Assembly: GCF_004217145.1 (NCBI RefSeq)
Contig: NZ_SHKR01000014.1
Location: forward strand, 372,001 to 436,000
Origin: Kribbella rubisoli
GTDB lineage: Bacteria; Actinomycetota; Actinomycetes; Propionibacteriales; Kribbellaceae
Direction: 5' to 3'
DNA length: 64,000 nt
In this document: piece by piece, positions 26,590 to 35,234 of the stretch
Layout: each line of letters begins with the position of its first letter
Position numbering within the stretch: the stretch's first letter is position 1
Translations under genes and position numbers: made by a program
Notes under the pieces: generated by a model
The model's database searches: none
What the model saw: only the letters and a program-made list of their open reading frames with translations
Told to the model about the DNA's origin: nothing

Positions 26590-28134
26590 TCAGTCAGTTT
26601 TCGGGCGCACCGAGAACATCACGGTCAGGACGAAGGCCGGTATGGCCACGACCCACAGCGGCGGCAGGTTGAGCAGCACCGGCGCCAGACACAGGAGCAG
26701 CAGGTCGAATCCGCGAGCCGGCTGGGAGAACAGTCCGGGCGGGATCGCCCCCATCGGCGAGGCGACGAGCGGACCGGCGTACGTCGGCGGCCGCGCGGAC
26801 GCCTGCCGCACCGCGCCGGAGATCACGCCACCCGCAACCGCGAACGTCGCCGAGAGACTGCCGATCGCGGGGAACGCGAGCCCCGCCCAGAGCACCGCGA
26901 ACAGCCCCGGAACCACCGCCATCACCACGCGCAGATCGCGCAGATCCATCCCCATCGCGCGCACCAGGCCTGTCGAACGGCAGACCGTCCGCAGTCCATC
27001 GAGCATCGGCCGTACGGCGACGAACCCGGCGAACGCGGCCGCGATCGGAACAAGTACGTCGAACCCCGCGCCCGCGACGGCGTACGGGACAACGAGCAAC
27101 GCACCCGCGATGACGAGCCGACGCGGCCAGCGCAGGATCCGCCAGAACTCGCGCTGCACGATCGCACCGCCGCGCGAACCCATGCCGCGCCGTGACCGCA
27201 CCCGCCCCTTCAACCGCCAGTGCCGCCCGGAGATCACGTCGCCGAGCATGCTGATGTCCAGACTGCTCGCCGCACCCGCGAGGCCGGCCAGCAACTCACC
27301 GCCCGCGATCACACTCGATCGCCCGAGCCTGTCGAGCGTCCGCGAGGTGATCGTCGTCAGGCCGAGGCAGAGCACGACGACGATCACGCAGACCACCAGC
27401 AGATGCAGCCCGCCTGGGTCGAAGACGGACACCTGCTCTATATCCGCGAAGGTCAGGATGACGTTCGCGGTCTGCACATTGCGCGTCGGTTCGTGCCGGA
27501 AGGCCAGGATCGCGGCGGGGACGAGGGCGGCGATCAGCAGCAGGTCCGCGATTCGGAGGGTCCACCGGGAGCGTCGGGTCGACTGCTGCGCCCAGACCGT
27601 GCCGATCGCCGCGCACACCAGGAGCGCGCTGATCAGGACCGCCGCCTCGAGCACGACCCCGAAGCTCGACCCGATCAGAGCCCAGACGACCGCCGCTGCG
27701 ACGAGCCCGGCGACCGCGACCGCAGCGGTCACCAGCCGGTACGCCGGGCGCAGCAGCGCGGCTCGGTTGACCGGCGTGGCGAGCAGCCAGAACCCGCTGG
27801 CCCGCGACGCCGACACCGGTCCGACCGCGAGCAGCATCCGCACGGTGATTGCCACCAGCAACGGCACCATGATCCACGGCAGCCACTCGGTCAACTGCCC
27901 GCAGGTGTACGACGAACAGCGGGCCGCGTCCGAGTTCAGGTGCCGTACGACGTTGCCGGCCGTCGCGCCGACCATCGCCAACGTGAACAGGACCAGGTAC
28001 ACGTCCTCGAAGATCTGCCAGAACGACCGATCCGCATGCCGTCGGCGGGTCGTGCGCATCCACTGGCGCAACGACCGCGACGTCGGGATCGCGCCGAAGT
28101 CGCTGGGATCGAAGACAACAGGCCCGTCCGTCAT
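26590..28134 (-). CDS. DUF6297 multi-pass membrane protein, ABC partner
   Basis: This is a large membrane protein of 514 residues with about twelve hydrophobic segments, such as WIMVPLLVAITVRMLLAV, VVCVIVVVLCLGLTTI and LVIAGALLVVPYAVAGAG. It matches the DUF6297 type found beside ABC ATPases in actinomycetes. The ATG at 28134 overlaps the stop of the ATPase gene (ATGA), so it is very probably the permease of this ABC system. The N-terminal ~50 residues are cytoplasmic and basic. No substrate can be deduced. It ends 45 bp before the PadR start and may read through into that operon. Confidence 0.8.
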   Translation of the reverse strand: MTDGPVVFDPSDFGAIPTSRSLRQWMRTTRRRHADRSFWQIFEDVYLVLFTLAMVGATAGNVVRHLNSDAARCSSYTCGQLTEWLPWIMVPLLVAITVRMLLAVGPVSASRASGFWLLATPVNRAALLRPAYRLVTAAVAVAGLVAAAVVWALIGSSFGVVLEAAVLISALLVCAAIGTVWAQQSTRRSRWTLRIADLLLIAALVPAAILAFRHEPTRNVQTANVILTFADIEQVSVFDPGGLHLLVVCVIVVVLCLGLTTITSRTLDRLGRSSVIAGGELLAGLAGAASSLDISMLGDVISGRHWRLKGRVRSRRGMGSRGGAIVQREFWRILRWPRRLVIAGALLVVPYAVAGAGFDVLVPIAAAFAGFVAVRPMLDGLRTVCRSTGLVRAMGMDLRDLRVVMAVVPGLFAVLWAGLAFPAIGSLSATFAVAGGVISGAVRQASARPPTYAGPLVASPMGAIPPGLFSQPARGFDLLLLCLAPVLLNLPPLWVVAIPAFVLTVMFSVRPKTD

Positions 28135-28808
28135 GGCAGCGGAGTCAGGGTGACGACGGAGTCGGCGACCGTCTCGACCAGCGCGGGATCGTGGCTCGCG
28201 AACAGGATCGAGGTGCCGGACTTCTTCTCCTCGAGCAGCCGGTTCGACAGCCACTGCACACCGTCGGTGTCCAGCCGCGCCTCCGGTTCGTCGAGCACCA
28301 TCAGCTTGCGCGGCCGGACCAGCGCCGTCGCCAGTGCGAGGCGGCGGCGCTGACCAGACGACAGCGAGCCGGGGAGCTGGTCGGCGGCCGTCAGCAGGCC
28401 GATGTCGTCGAGCGTGGTGTCGACGAGATCTTCCGGCGAGGCGTTGCCGTGGGCGCGGGCCAGCAGGTCGAGATGCTCGGCCGCGGTCAGGTCCGGGAAG
28501 AAGTCCAGGTCGTCGAGCAGCGTCGCGACATCACGCCGGACGACCTCGACCCGCTCGTCGATCGGCACCCCGTCGAGCAGGATCTTCCCGGCGGCCGGCT
28601 CAGCCGAACCGACGATGCACTTGAGCACGGTCGTCTTGCCGGCGCCGTTCGGCCCGACCAAGGCGATCGCCTGCCCGGCCGCCAGCGTGAAGGTCAGCCC
28701 CTCGATCACCGGCCGGTCGCCGTACTTGTGCTGCAGACCCTCCACCGCCAGCCGCGGCACCGGCTTGCTGCTCGGCTTGCCCCCTGACCTGCTCCCCGAC
28801 TTGCTCAC
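28131..28808 (-). CDS. ABC transporter ATP-binding protein
   Basis: This is an ABC ATPase of 225 residues. A low-complexity N-terminus (SKSGSRSGGKPSSKP) precedes the domain. Walker A is GPNGAGKTT, the signature is LSSGQRRR, Walker B is LMVLDEPEARLD and the switch His is in FASHDPAL. It overlaps the O-methyltransferase stop by GTGA and the DUF6297 start by ATGA, so the three genes form one operon. Its membrane partner is the DUF6297 protein. The direction of transport is probably export, as no binding protein is present. Confidence 0.92.
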   Translation of the reverse strand: MSKSGSRSGGKPSSKPVPRLAVEGLQHKYGDRPVIEGLTFTLAAGQAIALVGPNGAGKTTVLKCIVGSAEPAAGKILLDGVPIDERVEVVRRDVATLLDDLDFFPDLTAAEHLDLLARAHGNASPEDLVDTTLDDIGLLTAADQLPGSLSSGQRRRLALATALVRPRKLMVLDEPEARLDTDGVQWLSNRLLEEKKSGTSILFASHDPALVETVADSVVTLTPLP

Positions 28809-29440
28809 TTCTTGCGGACCAGAGTCAGCCCGTCGCCGATGCCGAGCATGACCACGTCGACGCGATCGTCCTGCGCGACATGCGCGTTGAACTCCTTGCG
28901 GTCGGCCGGGCCGTCCGCGTCGATCACCCGTCCGCCGGCCAGCGTGTTGTCGAACAGCATCAGCCCGTTCGGGCGGATCAGCGGCAGGACGGTCTCGAAG
29001 TACCTGATGTACCAGTCCTTGTCGGCGTCGACGAACGCCAGGTCGAACTCGCCGTCGAGCTTCGCCGCGGAGTCGTGCGCGTCACCGATGCGCAGGTCGA
29101 TCTTGTCCGCGACGCCCGCCCGCTCCCAGTACTTGCGGCCGATCGAGGTCCACTCGTCGCTGACGTCCAGGCAGATCAGCTCGCCGTCGTCCGGCAGACC
29201 GCGCGAGATCGCCAGCGCGGAGAAGCCGGTGAAGGTGCCGATCTCGACCGCACGGCGGGCGCCGATCAGCCGGGTCAGGGTGGTCAGCAGACCGGCCTGG
29301 TCCGCGGTGGTCAGCATCCCCGCGGGGTTGCCGAGCTTCTCGGTCTCGGCGCGCAGCTCGGTCGCGATCTCGTCCAGCGGCATGCCGTGGGCGACCATGT
29401 AGTCGTGCAGTTCCTCGGTCACCGGTACCTGATGGCCCAT
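28805..29440 (-). CDS. Class I SAM-dependent O-methyltransferase
   Basis: This methyltransferase has 211 residues and belongs to the cation-dependent catechol/caffeoyl-CoA O-methyltransferase type. The SAM site is RAVEIGTFTGFSALAIS; the metal-binding aspartates are in LAFVDADKDWY and MLFDNTLAGGRV. These motifs match actinobacterial O-methyltransferases of unknown substrate. It heads the operon with the ABC ATPase and DUF6297 genes and diverges from the adenosine kinase gene. The start has a GGAGGGCGGG ribosome site. The methylated product could be exported by the ABC pair, but that is a guess from gene order. Confidence 0.92.
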   Translation of the reverse strand: MGHQVPVTEELHDYMVAHGMPLDEIATELRAETEKLGNPAGMLTTADQAGLLTTLTRLIGARRAVEIGTFTGFSALAISRGLPDDGELICLDVSDEWTSIGRKYWERAGVADKIDLRIGDAHDSAAKLDGEFDLAFVDADKDWYIRYFETVLPLIRPNGLMLFDNTLAGGRVIDADGPADRKEFNAHVAQDDRVDVVMLGIGDGLTLVRKK

Positions 29441-29534
29441 GAATTCCCGCCCTCCGTGTATTTGTTCGGTCGCCTGTAGTCTCTATTGGCTGTCGTCACG
29501 CCGCACACCCACCCCACCCGAGGGAGCACCCCGC

Positions 29535-30515
29535 ATGCGCATCGCTGTCGCCGGATCGATCGCGACCGACATCCTGATGACGTTCCCGGGCAAGTTCAAG
29601 GACCAGTTCCTCGAGGAGCAGATGCACAAGGTCTCCTTGTCGTTCCTGGTCGACGAGCTGGTGGTGCACCGCGGCGGTGTCGGCGCGAACATCTGCTACG
29701 GCATGGCCCAGCTCGGCTTCGGGTCGCTGCTCGTCGGGTCGGTCGGCGCCGACTTCGCCGAGTACGGCGAGGCGCTGACGGCGGCCGGCGTGGACGTGTC
29801 GCATGTCCGCGTCTGCGAGAACGTACACACCGCGCGGTTCACCTGTACGACGGACCAGGACGCGAACCAGATCGCCTCGTTCTACACCGGCGCGATGGCC
29901 GAGGCGCGGGAGCTCGACCTGGGCGCGATCCATCAGGCCACCGGCGGCGTCGACCTGGTGCTGATCGGCGCCGACGACCCGGACGCGATGATCAAGCACA
30001 CCGAGCTGGCCAGGCAGCACGGGATCGCCGTCGCGGCGGACCCGTCACAGCAGCTGGCGCGGATGGAGGGTGCGGACATCCGCCGGCTGATCGACGGAGC
30101 GGCGTACCTGTTCAGCAACGAGTACGAGGCCGGCCTGATGGTGCAGAAGACCGGCTGGAGCCACAACGAGATCCTCGAGCGGGTCGGCGTGCGCGTCACC
30201 ACTCGCGGCGGCGACGGCGTGGTGATCGAGGACACGACCGGAGTGCTGGCGAAGGTCCCGGCCGTGCCCGCTCCGGGCCTGGTCGACCCGACCGGCGGCG
30301 GCGACGCGTTCCGCGCCGGCTACCTCACCGGCCGCGCCTCGGGCCTCGACCACGAAGCGGCCGCCCACCTCGGCTGCACCCTCGCCACCACGGTCCTCGA
30401 AACAGTCGGGACGCAGGAGTACACCCTCGACCACGACGTCTTCCTCGACCGCCTCACCACCGCGTACGGCGCCGACGCCGCCTCCACCGCGAAGCAGGCG
30501 CTCAAGTCTTCGTGA
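29535..30515 (+). CDS. adoK: Adenosine kinase-like PfkB-family sugar kinase
   Basis: This PfkB kinase has 326 residues and most resembles the mycobacterial adenosine kinase first named CbhK. It starts MRIAVAGSIATDILMTFPGKF, and HKVSLSFLVDELVVHRGGVGANI matches that group's substrate region. The PfkB signature VDPTGGGDAFRAGY contains the catalytic Asp near residue 256. Adenosine kinase turns adenosine into AMP in purine salvage; the group can also act on related nucleosides. The start at 29535 fits the family; an upstream in-frame ATG would add 32 unrelated residues. It converges with the SnoaL-like gene. Confidence 0.85.
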   Translation: MRIAVAGSIATDILMTFPGKFKDQFLEEQMHKVSLSFLVDELVVHRGGVGANICYGMAQLGFGSLLVGSVGADFAEYGEALTAAGVDVSHVRVCENVHTARFTCTTDQDANQIASFYTGAMAEARELDLGAIHQATGGVDLVLIGADDPDAMIKHTELARQHGIAVAADPSQQLARMEGADIRRLIDGAAYLFSNEYEAGLMVQKTGWSHNEILERVGVRVTTRGGDGVVIEDTTGVLAKVPAVPAPGLVDPTGGGDAFRAGYLTGRASGLDHEAAAHLGCTLATTVLETVGTQEYTLDHDVFLDRLTTAYGADAASTAKQALKSS

Positions 30516-30528
30516 TCCGTACGACGGG

Positions 30529-30948
30529 TCAGGCGGCCAGTCGCGCCAGCGCGCCCGTCTGCTCGAGCAGAGCGAAGCGGTCCGGGCAGCCCCAGTGCTC
30601 GACGATCCGGCCGTCGACGACGCGCGCCACCTCGAACAGCGCGATGTCGATGACCGCGTTGCTCGGCGGGCCGAAGAACGATCCGGTGGCTGTTCCCCGC
30701 GCCCTTCCGTGAGCCCAGACGACGTCGCCGACGACGACCGAGTCCTCCAGGGTGTACACGATGTCCGGCATCAGCTGGTGCACCTGCCGGATCGCGGCCT
30801 TCACCAGGTCGCGGGCCTCGCCGTCCGGCTCGGGGCGGAACTGGTGCTCGATCAGATCCGGCGCGCACAGCTCGTCGACGATCGCCTCGTTCCCGGTCGC
30901 GAATCCCTCGTGCAGGATCCGCTCCAGCACCTCACGTGGTCCTTCCAT
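30529..30948 (-). CDS. SnoaL-like ester-cyclase family protein
   Basis: This small protein of 139 residues has the NTF2-like alpha+beta fold of the SnoaL family. Motifs are LCAPDLIEHQFRP, IRQVHQLMPDIVYTLEDSVVVGDVVWAHGRARGT and ARVVDGRIVEHWGCPD. Such proteins include polyketide cyclases and many small hydrolases of unknown substrate. The ATG at 30948 follows a strong GAGGGGGAG ribosome site. It diverges from a TetR gene with three palindromes in the 79-bp gap, so it is probably the TetR target. Confidence 0.88.
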   Translation of the reverse strand: MEGPREVLERILHEGFATGNEAIVDELCAPDLIEHQFRPEPDGEARDLVKAAIRQVHQLMPDIVYTLEDSVVVGDVVWAHGRARGTATGSFFGPPSNAVIDIALFEVARVVDGRIVEHWGCPDRFALLEQTGALARLAA

Positions 30949-30967
30949 GACTCCCCCTCGGAGTAAT

Positions 30968-31014
30968 TGCACTAGCAGTGCACTCGATGCAGTGTCACTG
31001 CACTGAACACAGTG
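30968..31014. promoter_or_regulatory. Cluster of three TetR-type palindromes
   Basis: TGCACTAGCAGTGCA (30968-30982), TGCAGTGTCACTGCA (30988-31002) and CACTGAACACAGTG (31001-31014) share the core CACTG/CAGTG. The last two overlap, and the cluster ends two bases before the TetR -10 box. Confidence 0.7.
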
Positions 31015-31015
31015 A

Positions 31016-31021
31016 TAGTGT
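31016..31021 (+). promoter_or_regulatory. -10 box of leaderless tetR gene
   Basis: TAGTGT is followed by six bases and the ATG at 31028. Confidence 0.65.
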
Positions 31022-31027
31022 GCCCAC

Positions 31028-31621
31028 ATGTCCGAGGCTGTCAAGTCCTATCGCCAGGTGCAGGCCGAGGAGACCCGCCTGCGGATCGCCCGTGCGGCCC
31101 GTGCGCTCTTCGCCGGGCAGGGGTACGGCGCCACGAGCATCGACGCCATCGCCAAGGAGGCCGGCGTCGCGACCCGGACCGTCTACTCGGCCTTCGGCAC
31201 CAAGCGCGAGATCCTCTCGCTGATCTGCGACGAATGGCTGAGCGAGGCCGGCGCTATCGAGCGAGCCGACCAGGTGTTCGCGATCGACGACCCCGCCGAG
31301 CGACTCCGCGGCGCGGCCGGCTGGCTCACCAACCTGTACGCCGCCGGCTTCGACGTCGTACTGATCTTCGAGGCCGCGACCGACGAAAGCCCCGAAACAA
31401 GGGCCTTGCTGCGCTCGAAGCTTGCCGGACGCAACCAAGTGATGGACGCGATGATCGCCTCGCTGGAAGACCAGTTGCAGATCCCGCTCAAGCAGGCGCA
31501 GGCCATCTACCGCGCGCTCGCCGCGCCTGGGGTCTATCAGGAACTGGTCGACGAGTCCGGTTGGACTCCGGACGAGTTCGAGACGTTTGTTGCCGACTCA
31601 CTCCATCGTCAGCTGCTCTGA
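31028..31621 (+). CDS. TetR-family transcriptional regulator
   Basis: This TetR-type repressor has 197 residues. The helix-turn-helix reads GATSIDAIAKEAGVATRTVYSAFGTKREIL. The remaining ~130 residues form a helical ligand domain with no recognisable signature. The transcript is leaderless by promoter position, and the three palindromes overlap the promoter region, so it probably represses itself and the divergent SnoaL-like gene. Its 3' end overlaps the convergent GntR gene by 13 bp. Confidence 0.93.
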   Translation: MSEAVKSYRQVQAEETRLRIARAARALFAGQGYGATSIDAIAKEAGVATRTVYSAFGTKREILSLICDEWLSEAGAIERADQVFAIDDPAERLRGAAGWLTNLYAAGFDVVLIFEAATDESPETRALLRSKLAGRNQVMDAMIASLEDQLQIPLKQAQAIYRALAAPGVYQELVDESGWTPDEFETFVADSLHRQLL

Positions 31622-32295
31622 GATCGGGCCCACAATCCGCGCACGTGGCCGATGTGCTGACGCATCAGCTGCTCGGCGCCCTCGCCGTCACCGGCCTCGA
31701 CCATGTCCATCAGCTCGTGGTGCTCGGTGGCCGACGGAAGCAGCCGGCCGCTCTCGACCAGCGGCGTGAGACCGAGCAGGCGGGTCTGGGAACGCAGGTC
31801 CGAGACGACGTCGACGAGCTTCTGGTTGCCGGAGTACGCGAGCAGGGTGACGTGGAAGACCCGGTCCGCCTCGATGTACGCGATCAGGTCACCCGCCTGG
31901 GCCGCCACCACGATGTCCTCGGCCAGCCGGCGCAGCCGCGGGTAGTCAGCCGCCGGAATCACCGGTACGACGTCCCGGATCGTCGGCGGCTCGATCAACT
32001 GCCGAACCGCGGCCACGTTGTCGAGGTCCTCGTCGGACACCTCGGTGACCCGGAAACCCTTGTTCCGCAAGGAGATCACCAGGCCCTCGCGGACCAGGTC
32101 CAGCATCGCCTCGCGCACCGGCGTCGCGGAGACGCCGAACCGCGCGCCGAGCGTCGGCGCGGAGTACACCTCCCCCGGCTTCAGCTCACCGGAGATCACC
32201 GCCGCACGCAGCGCGTTGGCAACGCTGTCACGCAGGTTCTCGCGCTGTGCGAGCCGCCGTACGCTCGGCATCGGCTCGGTCGAATCGGCAGTCAT
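31609..32295 (-). CDS. GntR-family regulator, FCD type
   Basis: This regulator has 228 residues. The N-terminal GntR helix-turn-helix reads LRDSVANALRAAVISGEL and VSATPVREAMLDLVREGLV. The C-terminal FCD domain has metal-ligand candidates: the Asp and His of EADRVFHVTLL and the His residues near TEHHELMDM and MRQHIGHV. FCD regulators bind small organic acids or sugar acids. It lies 43 bp after the end of the GH127-importer-peptidase operon in the same direction, with its own GGGAGG ribosome site. It is the only candidate regulator near that operon. Confidence 0.92.
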   Translation of the reverse strand: MTADSTEPMPSVRRLAQRENLRDSVANALRAAVISGELKPGEVYSAPTLGARFGVSATPVREAMLDLVREGLVISLRNKGFRVTEVSDEDLDNVAAVRQLIEPPTIRDVVPVIPAADYPRLRRLAEDIVVAAQAGDLIAYIEADRVFHVTLLAYSGNQKLVDVVSDLRSQTRLLGLTPLVESGRLLPSATEHHELMDMVEAGDGEGAEQLMRQHIGHVRGLWARSQSS

Positions 32296-32338
32296 CGTTC
32301 ACCTCCCAGGGTCGCCGCCTATTGTGAAACACCATCCC

Positions 32339-33616
32339 TCACCGCGCCGGGATGCCACCCCCGACGGACGCGACCAACTCGGTGAGCCGCTCGAACACGC
32401 GGTCCGACCCGAGGCCGTCGTGTTCGTACTCGTTCGTCACCCATGCCTGCAGGTTCCCGACCCGCCCGGCGGTGTCGAGCTGCAGCCCGGAGTCGACGTA
32501 CATGTCGTCGAAGTACACCGCGGCAGCGACCGGTACGTCGTTCGCCGCCAGCCGCTCGAGGTCGTACAGCTCGGGCCACTGCGGCCGCTGTGCCATCAGC
32601 TCGACCGCGCCCTGGAACGGCCGCAGCCCGCGGATCTCCTCGAACATCCAGGGATACATCATCTCGCCGGTGAACAGCAGCGGCCGTGCGTCCTCGGCGA
32701 ACTGCGGACGCTGCGCCCGCTCCGCCTCGGCGGCCCACCCCGTCGCGCCCTCGCCGGATCCGTAGATGCTCTCCTGGAGCGAGGCGAACAACGGCTCCTC
32801 GAGGTACGACGACAGGTCGAGAGCCTGCCCGAGGAAGGTGTCCGAGAGCTCGTCACCGTCGAACGCTTCGTCGATCAGCCAGTGGACCCGCTCGTACCCG
32901 GGCTTCATCCCGAACGCGATCCCGAGCGACTGGAACCGCCGCACCGTCAGCCGGTCACCATCCGGCAGCCGTACGTCGTCCGCCGCCAGCCGGTCCGCGA
33001 TCGCACCGACCTGCTCCACGTCGTGCGGGTAGCGCTTGTAGAACTCGCGGTTCTTGGCCTCGACCCGCGGATAGGTACGCCGGTACACCTCGGCCGCCGA
33101 CGGATCGATCGACGCCAGCCCACCGGTCACGTAGCAGGCGGTCAGACCCTCAGGCGCCTTCGACAGATAGGTGAGCGTGAGGAATCCGCCGTAGCTCTGA
33201 CCCAGCGTCGACCACGGCTTGTCGCCGAAGACCGTCTTCCGCAGGTGCTCGGCGTCGGCGATGATCGAGTCCGCCCGGAAACACGCGAGGTAGTCGGCGC
33301 CTTCCTCGGCCGACATCGTTGCGATCCGCCGGCGGGTGACCGCCGTACTCCGGCCTGTGCCCCGCTGGTCCATCAGGACGACCCGATAGTTCTTCAGGGC
33401 CTGCCCGATCCACCCGGTCACACCGATCGGCCGCGGTCCCCTCCCGCCCGGACCGCCCTGGAGGAACAGCAGGCACGGCAGGTCCTCGTTCTTGCGGGTC
33501 GGATCGACGAGCTCGCGGGCGAAGACGGCGATCGTCTCGCCCGGGTTCGACCAGTCGAGCGGAACGTCGACGGTGTGCTCACGGACGTGCATGCCGGGAA
33601 TCGTGTAGCTGATCAT
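32339..33616 (-). CDS. Prolyl iminopeptidase-like alpha/beta hydrolase
   Basis: This is an alpha/beta hydrolase of 425 residues in the proline iminopeptidase (S33) family. The oxyanion region is CLLFLQGGPGGRGPRP, the RVVLMDQRGTGRST block follows, and the nucleophile Ser is in LGQSYGGFLTL. The C-terminal part carries the acid and His regions (VAAAVYFDDMYVD; VTNEYEHDGLG). Members remove N-terminal proline or hydroxyproline from peptides. No signal peptide is seen, so it works in the cytoplasm. Its ATG overlaps the stop of the last ABC gene (ATGA). Being co-translated with a peptide importer and GH127 points to processing of imported proline-rich glycopeptides. Confidence 0.87.
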   Translation of the reverse strand: MISYTIPGMHVREHTVDVPLDWSNPGETIAVFARELVDPTRKNEDLPCLLFLQGGPGGRGPRPIGVTGWIGQALKNYRVVLMDQRGTGRSTAVTRRRIATMSAEEGADYLACFRADSIIADAEHLRKTVFGDKPWSTLGQSYGGFLTLTYLSKAPEGLTACYVTGGLASIDPSAAEVYRRTYPRVEAKNREFYKRYPHDVEQVGAIADRLAADDVRLPDGDRLTVRRFQSLGIAFGMKPGYERVHWLIDEAFDGDELSDTFLGQALDLSSYLEEPLFASLQESIYGSGEGATGWAAEAERAQRPQFAEDARPLLFTGEMMYPWMFEEIRGLRPFQGAVELMAQRPQWPELYDLERLAANDVPVAAAVYFDDMYVDSGLQLDTAGRVGNLQAWVTNEYEHDGLGSDRVFERLTELVASVGGGIPAR

Positions 33617-34437
33617 GAGGCCTCTTTCTGCCTGCGTCTGGCGTCCCACTCCGGGTTGATCCGCGGTACGGCGGCCAGGAGCGTCTTCGTGTACTCGTCC
33701 TGCGGGTCGCCGAACACCTGGTCCCGCGACCCCACCTCGACGATTCTGCCTCTGTTCATCACGGCCACACGCTGGGAGATCTGCCGGACCACGGCCAGGT
33801 CGTGCGCGATGAAGATGTAGCTGAACCCGCTCTCCCGCTGCAGCCGCATGAGCAACTGCAGCACCTGCGCCTGGATCGACACGTCGAGCGCCGACACGGC
33901 CTCGTCGCAGATCACCAGCTTCGGGTTCACGGCGAGCGCACGAGCGATCCCGATCCGCTGCGCCTGCCCGCCGGAGAACTGCGCCGGGTAGCGCCGGTAG
34001 TGATCCGGGTTCAGCCCGACGCGCTCCATCAACTCCTGCGTGAACGCGCGACGCCCGCCCTCCGGGGCGATGCCCTGGTAGCTGAGCGGCGCGGTGATGA
34101 TCCGCTCCACGGTGTACCGCGGGTTCAGCGACGAGAACGGGTCCTGGAACACCACCTGCACGTTGTTCCGGAACGTCGCCAACTCCTTGCCCTTGGCCCG
34201 GGTCACGTCCTGCCCGTCGAACACGACCGATCCGTTCGTGGGCTCCAGCAACCGGGCCGCGATCCGCGCAGTCGTCGACTTGCCGCTGCCCGACTCCCCC
34301 ACGATCGCGAGCGTCTCACCGAGCTCGACCTCGAAGCTCACGTCGTCCACGGCCGTGAACGTCGACTTCTTCGCCATCGCACCCTCGCCCCGGGTGACGA
34401 ACTGCTTCGTCACGCCGCGGACCTGCAACAACGTCAT
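33613..34437 (-). CDS. Peptide-type ABC transporter ATPase (OppF/DppF-like)
   Basis: This is the second ATPase of the importer, 274 residues. Walker A is GESGSGKST, the family block is QVVFQDPFSSLNPRYTVE, the signature is FSGGQAQRIGIARAL, and Walker B is LVICDEAVSALD. It is shorter than many OppF proteins because little follows the oligopeptide C-terminal motif (GDPQDEYTKTLLAAVPRIN). Both ends overlap neighbours by four bases. The pair with the next ATPase makes the heterodimeric motor. The substrate cannot be told from the ATPase itself. Confidence 0.94.
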   Translation of the reverse strand: MTLLQVRGVTKQFVTRGEGAMAKKSTFTAVDDVSFEVELGETLAIVGESGSGKSTTARIAARLLEPTNGSVVFDGQDVTRAKGKELATFRNNVQVVFQDPFSSLNPRYTVERIITAPLSYQGIAPEGGRRAFTQELMERVGLNPDHYRRYPAQFSGGQAQRIGIARALAVNPKLVICDEAVSALDVSIQAQVLQLLMRLQRESGFSYIFIAHDLAVVRQISQRVAVMNRGRIVEVGSRDQVFGDPQDEYTKTLLAAVPRINPEWDARRRQKEAS

Positions 34438-35234
34438 GCTGGCACCTCGTCATCGATCCTCGGTACGGCGTCGAGCAGCATCCGCGTGTACTCGTGCTGG
34501 GGGTCTGAGAACACCTGCTCCGCCGTCCCGTACTCGACCGGATCCCCCTCGCGCATCACCAGCACCCGCTGCGCGATCGAGCTGATCACGGCCAGGTCGT
34601 GCGTGATGAAGATCATCCCGGTCCCGGTCGTCGACTGCAGCTCGGCCAGCAGCTCCAGGATCTGCGCCTGCACGGTCACATCGAGCGCAGTTGTCGGTTC
34701 GTCGGCGATGAGCAACGACGGCGAGCAGCACAACGCCATCGCGATCATGACTCGTTGCCGTTGGCCACCGGAGAACTGGTGCGGGTAGTGATCGACCCGC
34801 CGCTCAGGATCAGGAATCCCGACCCGCTCGAGCGCCTCGATCGCGACCTGCTTGGCTGCGCGTCGCGATCCGCCCTGATGCGTCTGGTACATCTCCGAGA
34901 TCTGCAGACCCACGGTGTAGTAGGGATTCAGCGACGACAGCGGGTCCTGGAAGACCATCGAGATCGCGTTGCCACGCACAGCTCTCAGGTCTCGCTCCGA
35001 CTTGCCGAGCAACTCCGTGCCGTCCAGCCGGACGCTCCCGGACGTCTGCGCACCGCGCGGCAGCAGACCGAGCACGGCGAGCGCGGTCATCGACTTGCCT
35101 GACCCGGACTCGCCGACGATCCCGAGCGTGTCGTCGCGACCGACCGTGAACGACAGGTTCTTCACCACCTCCACCGGACCACGACTTGTCGGAAAGGTGA
35201 CCGTCAGATCGTCGACAATGAAGAGATCGCTCAT
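34434..35234 (-). CDS. Peptide-type ABC transporter ATPase (OppD/DppD-like)
   Basis: This is the first ATPase of the importer, 266 residues. Walker A is GESGSGKSM; the block SMVFQDPLSSLNPYYTVG and signature FSGGQRQRVMIAMAL are typical of peptide importers. Walker B is LLIADEPTTALD. It ends QHEYTRMLLDAVPRID, so it lacks the cysteine-rich C-terminal extension seen in some OppD proteins. The ATG at 35234 overlaps the permease stop (ATGA), and the next ATPase start overlaps its own stop. Confidence 0.94.
   Translation of the reverse strand: MSDLFIVDDLTVTFPTSRGPVEVVKNLSFTVGRDDTLGIVGESGSGKSMTALAVLGLLPRGAQTSGSVRLDGTELLGKSERDLRAVRGNAISMVFQDPLSSLNPYYTVGLQISEMYQTHQGGSRRAAKQVAIEALERVGIPDPERRVDHYPHQFSGGQRQRVMIAMALCCSPSLLIADEPTTALDVTVQAQILELLAELQSTTGTGMIFITHDLAVISSIAQRVLVMREGDPVEYGTAEQVFSDPQHEYTRMLLDAVPRIDDEVPA

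Noticed and set aside
26504..28153. Long open frame antisense to the DUF6297 gene
   Set aside because: It is a high-GC shadow: basic, low-complexity composition and no domain, while the opposite strand encodes a clear multi-pass membrane protein with translational coupling.
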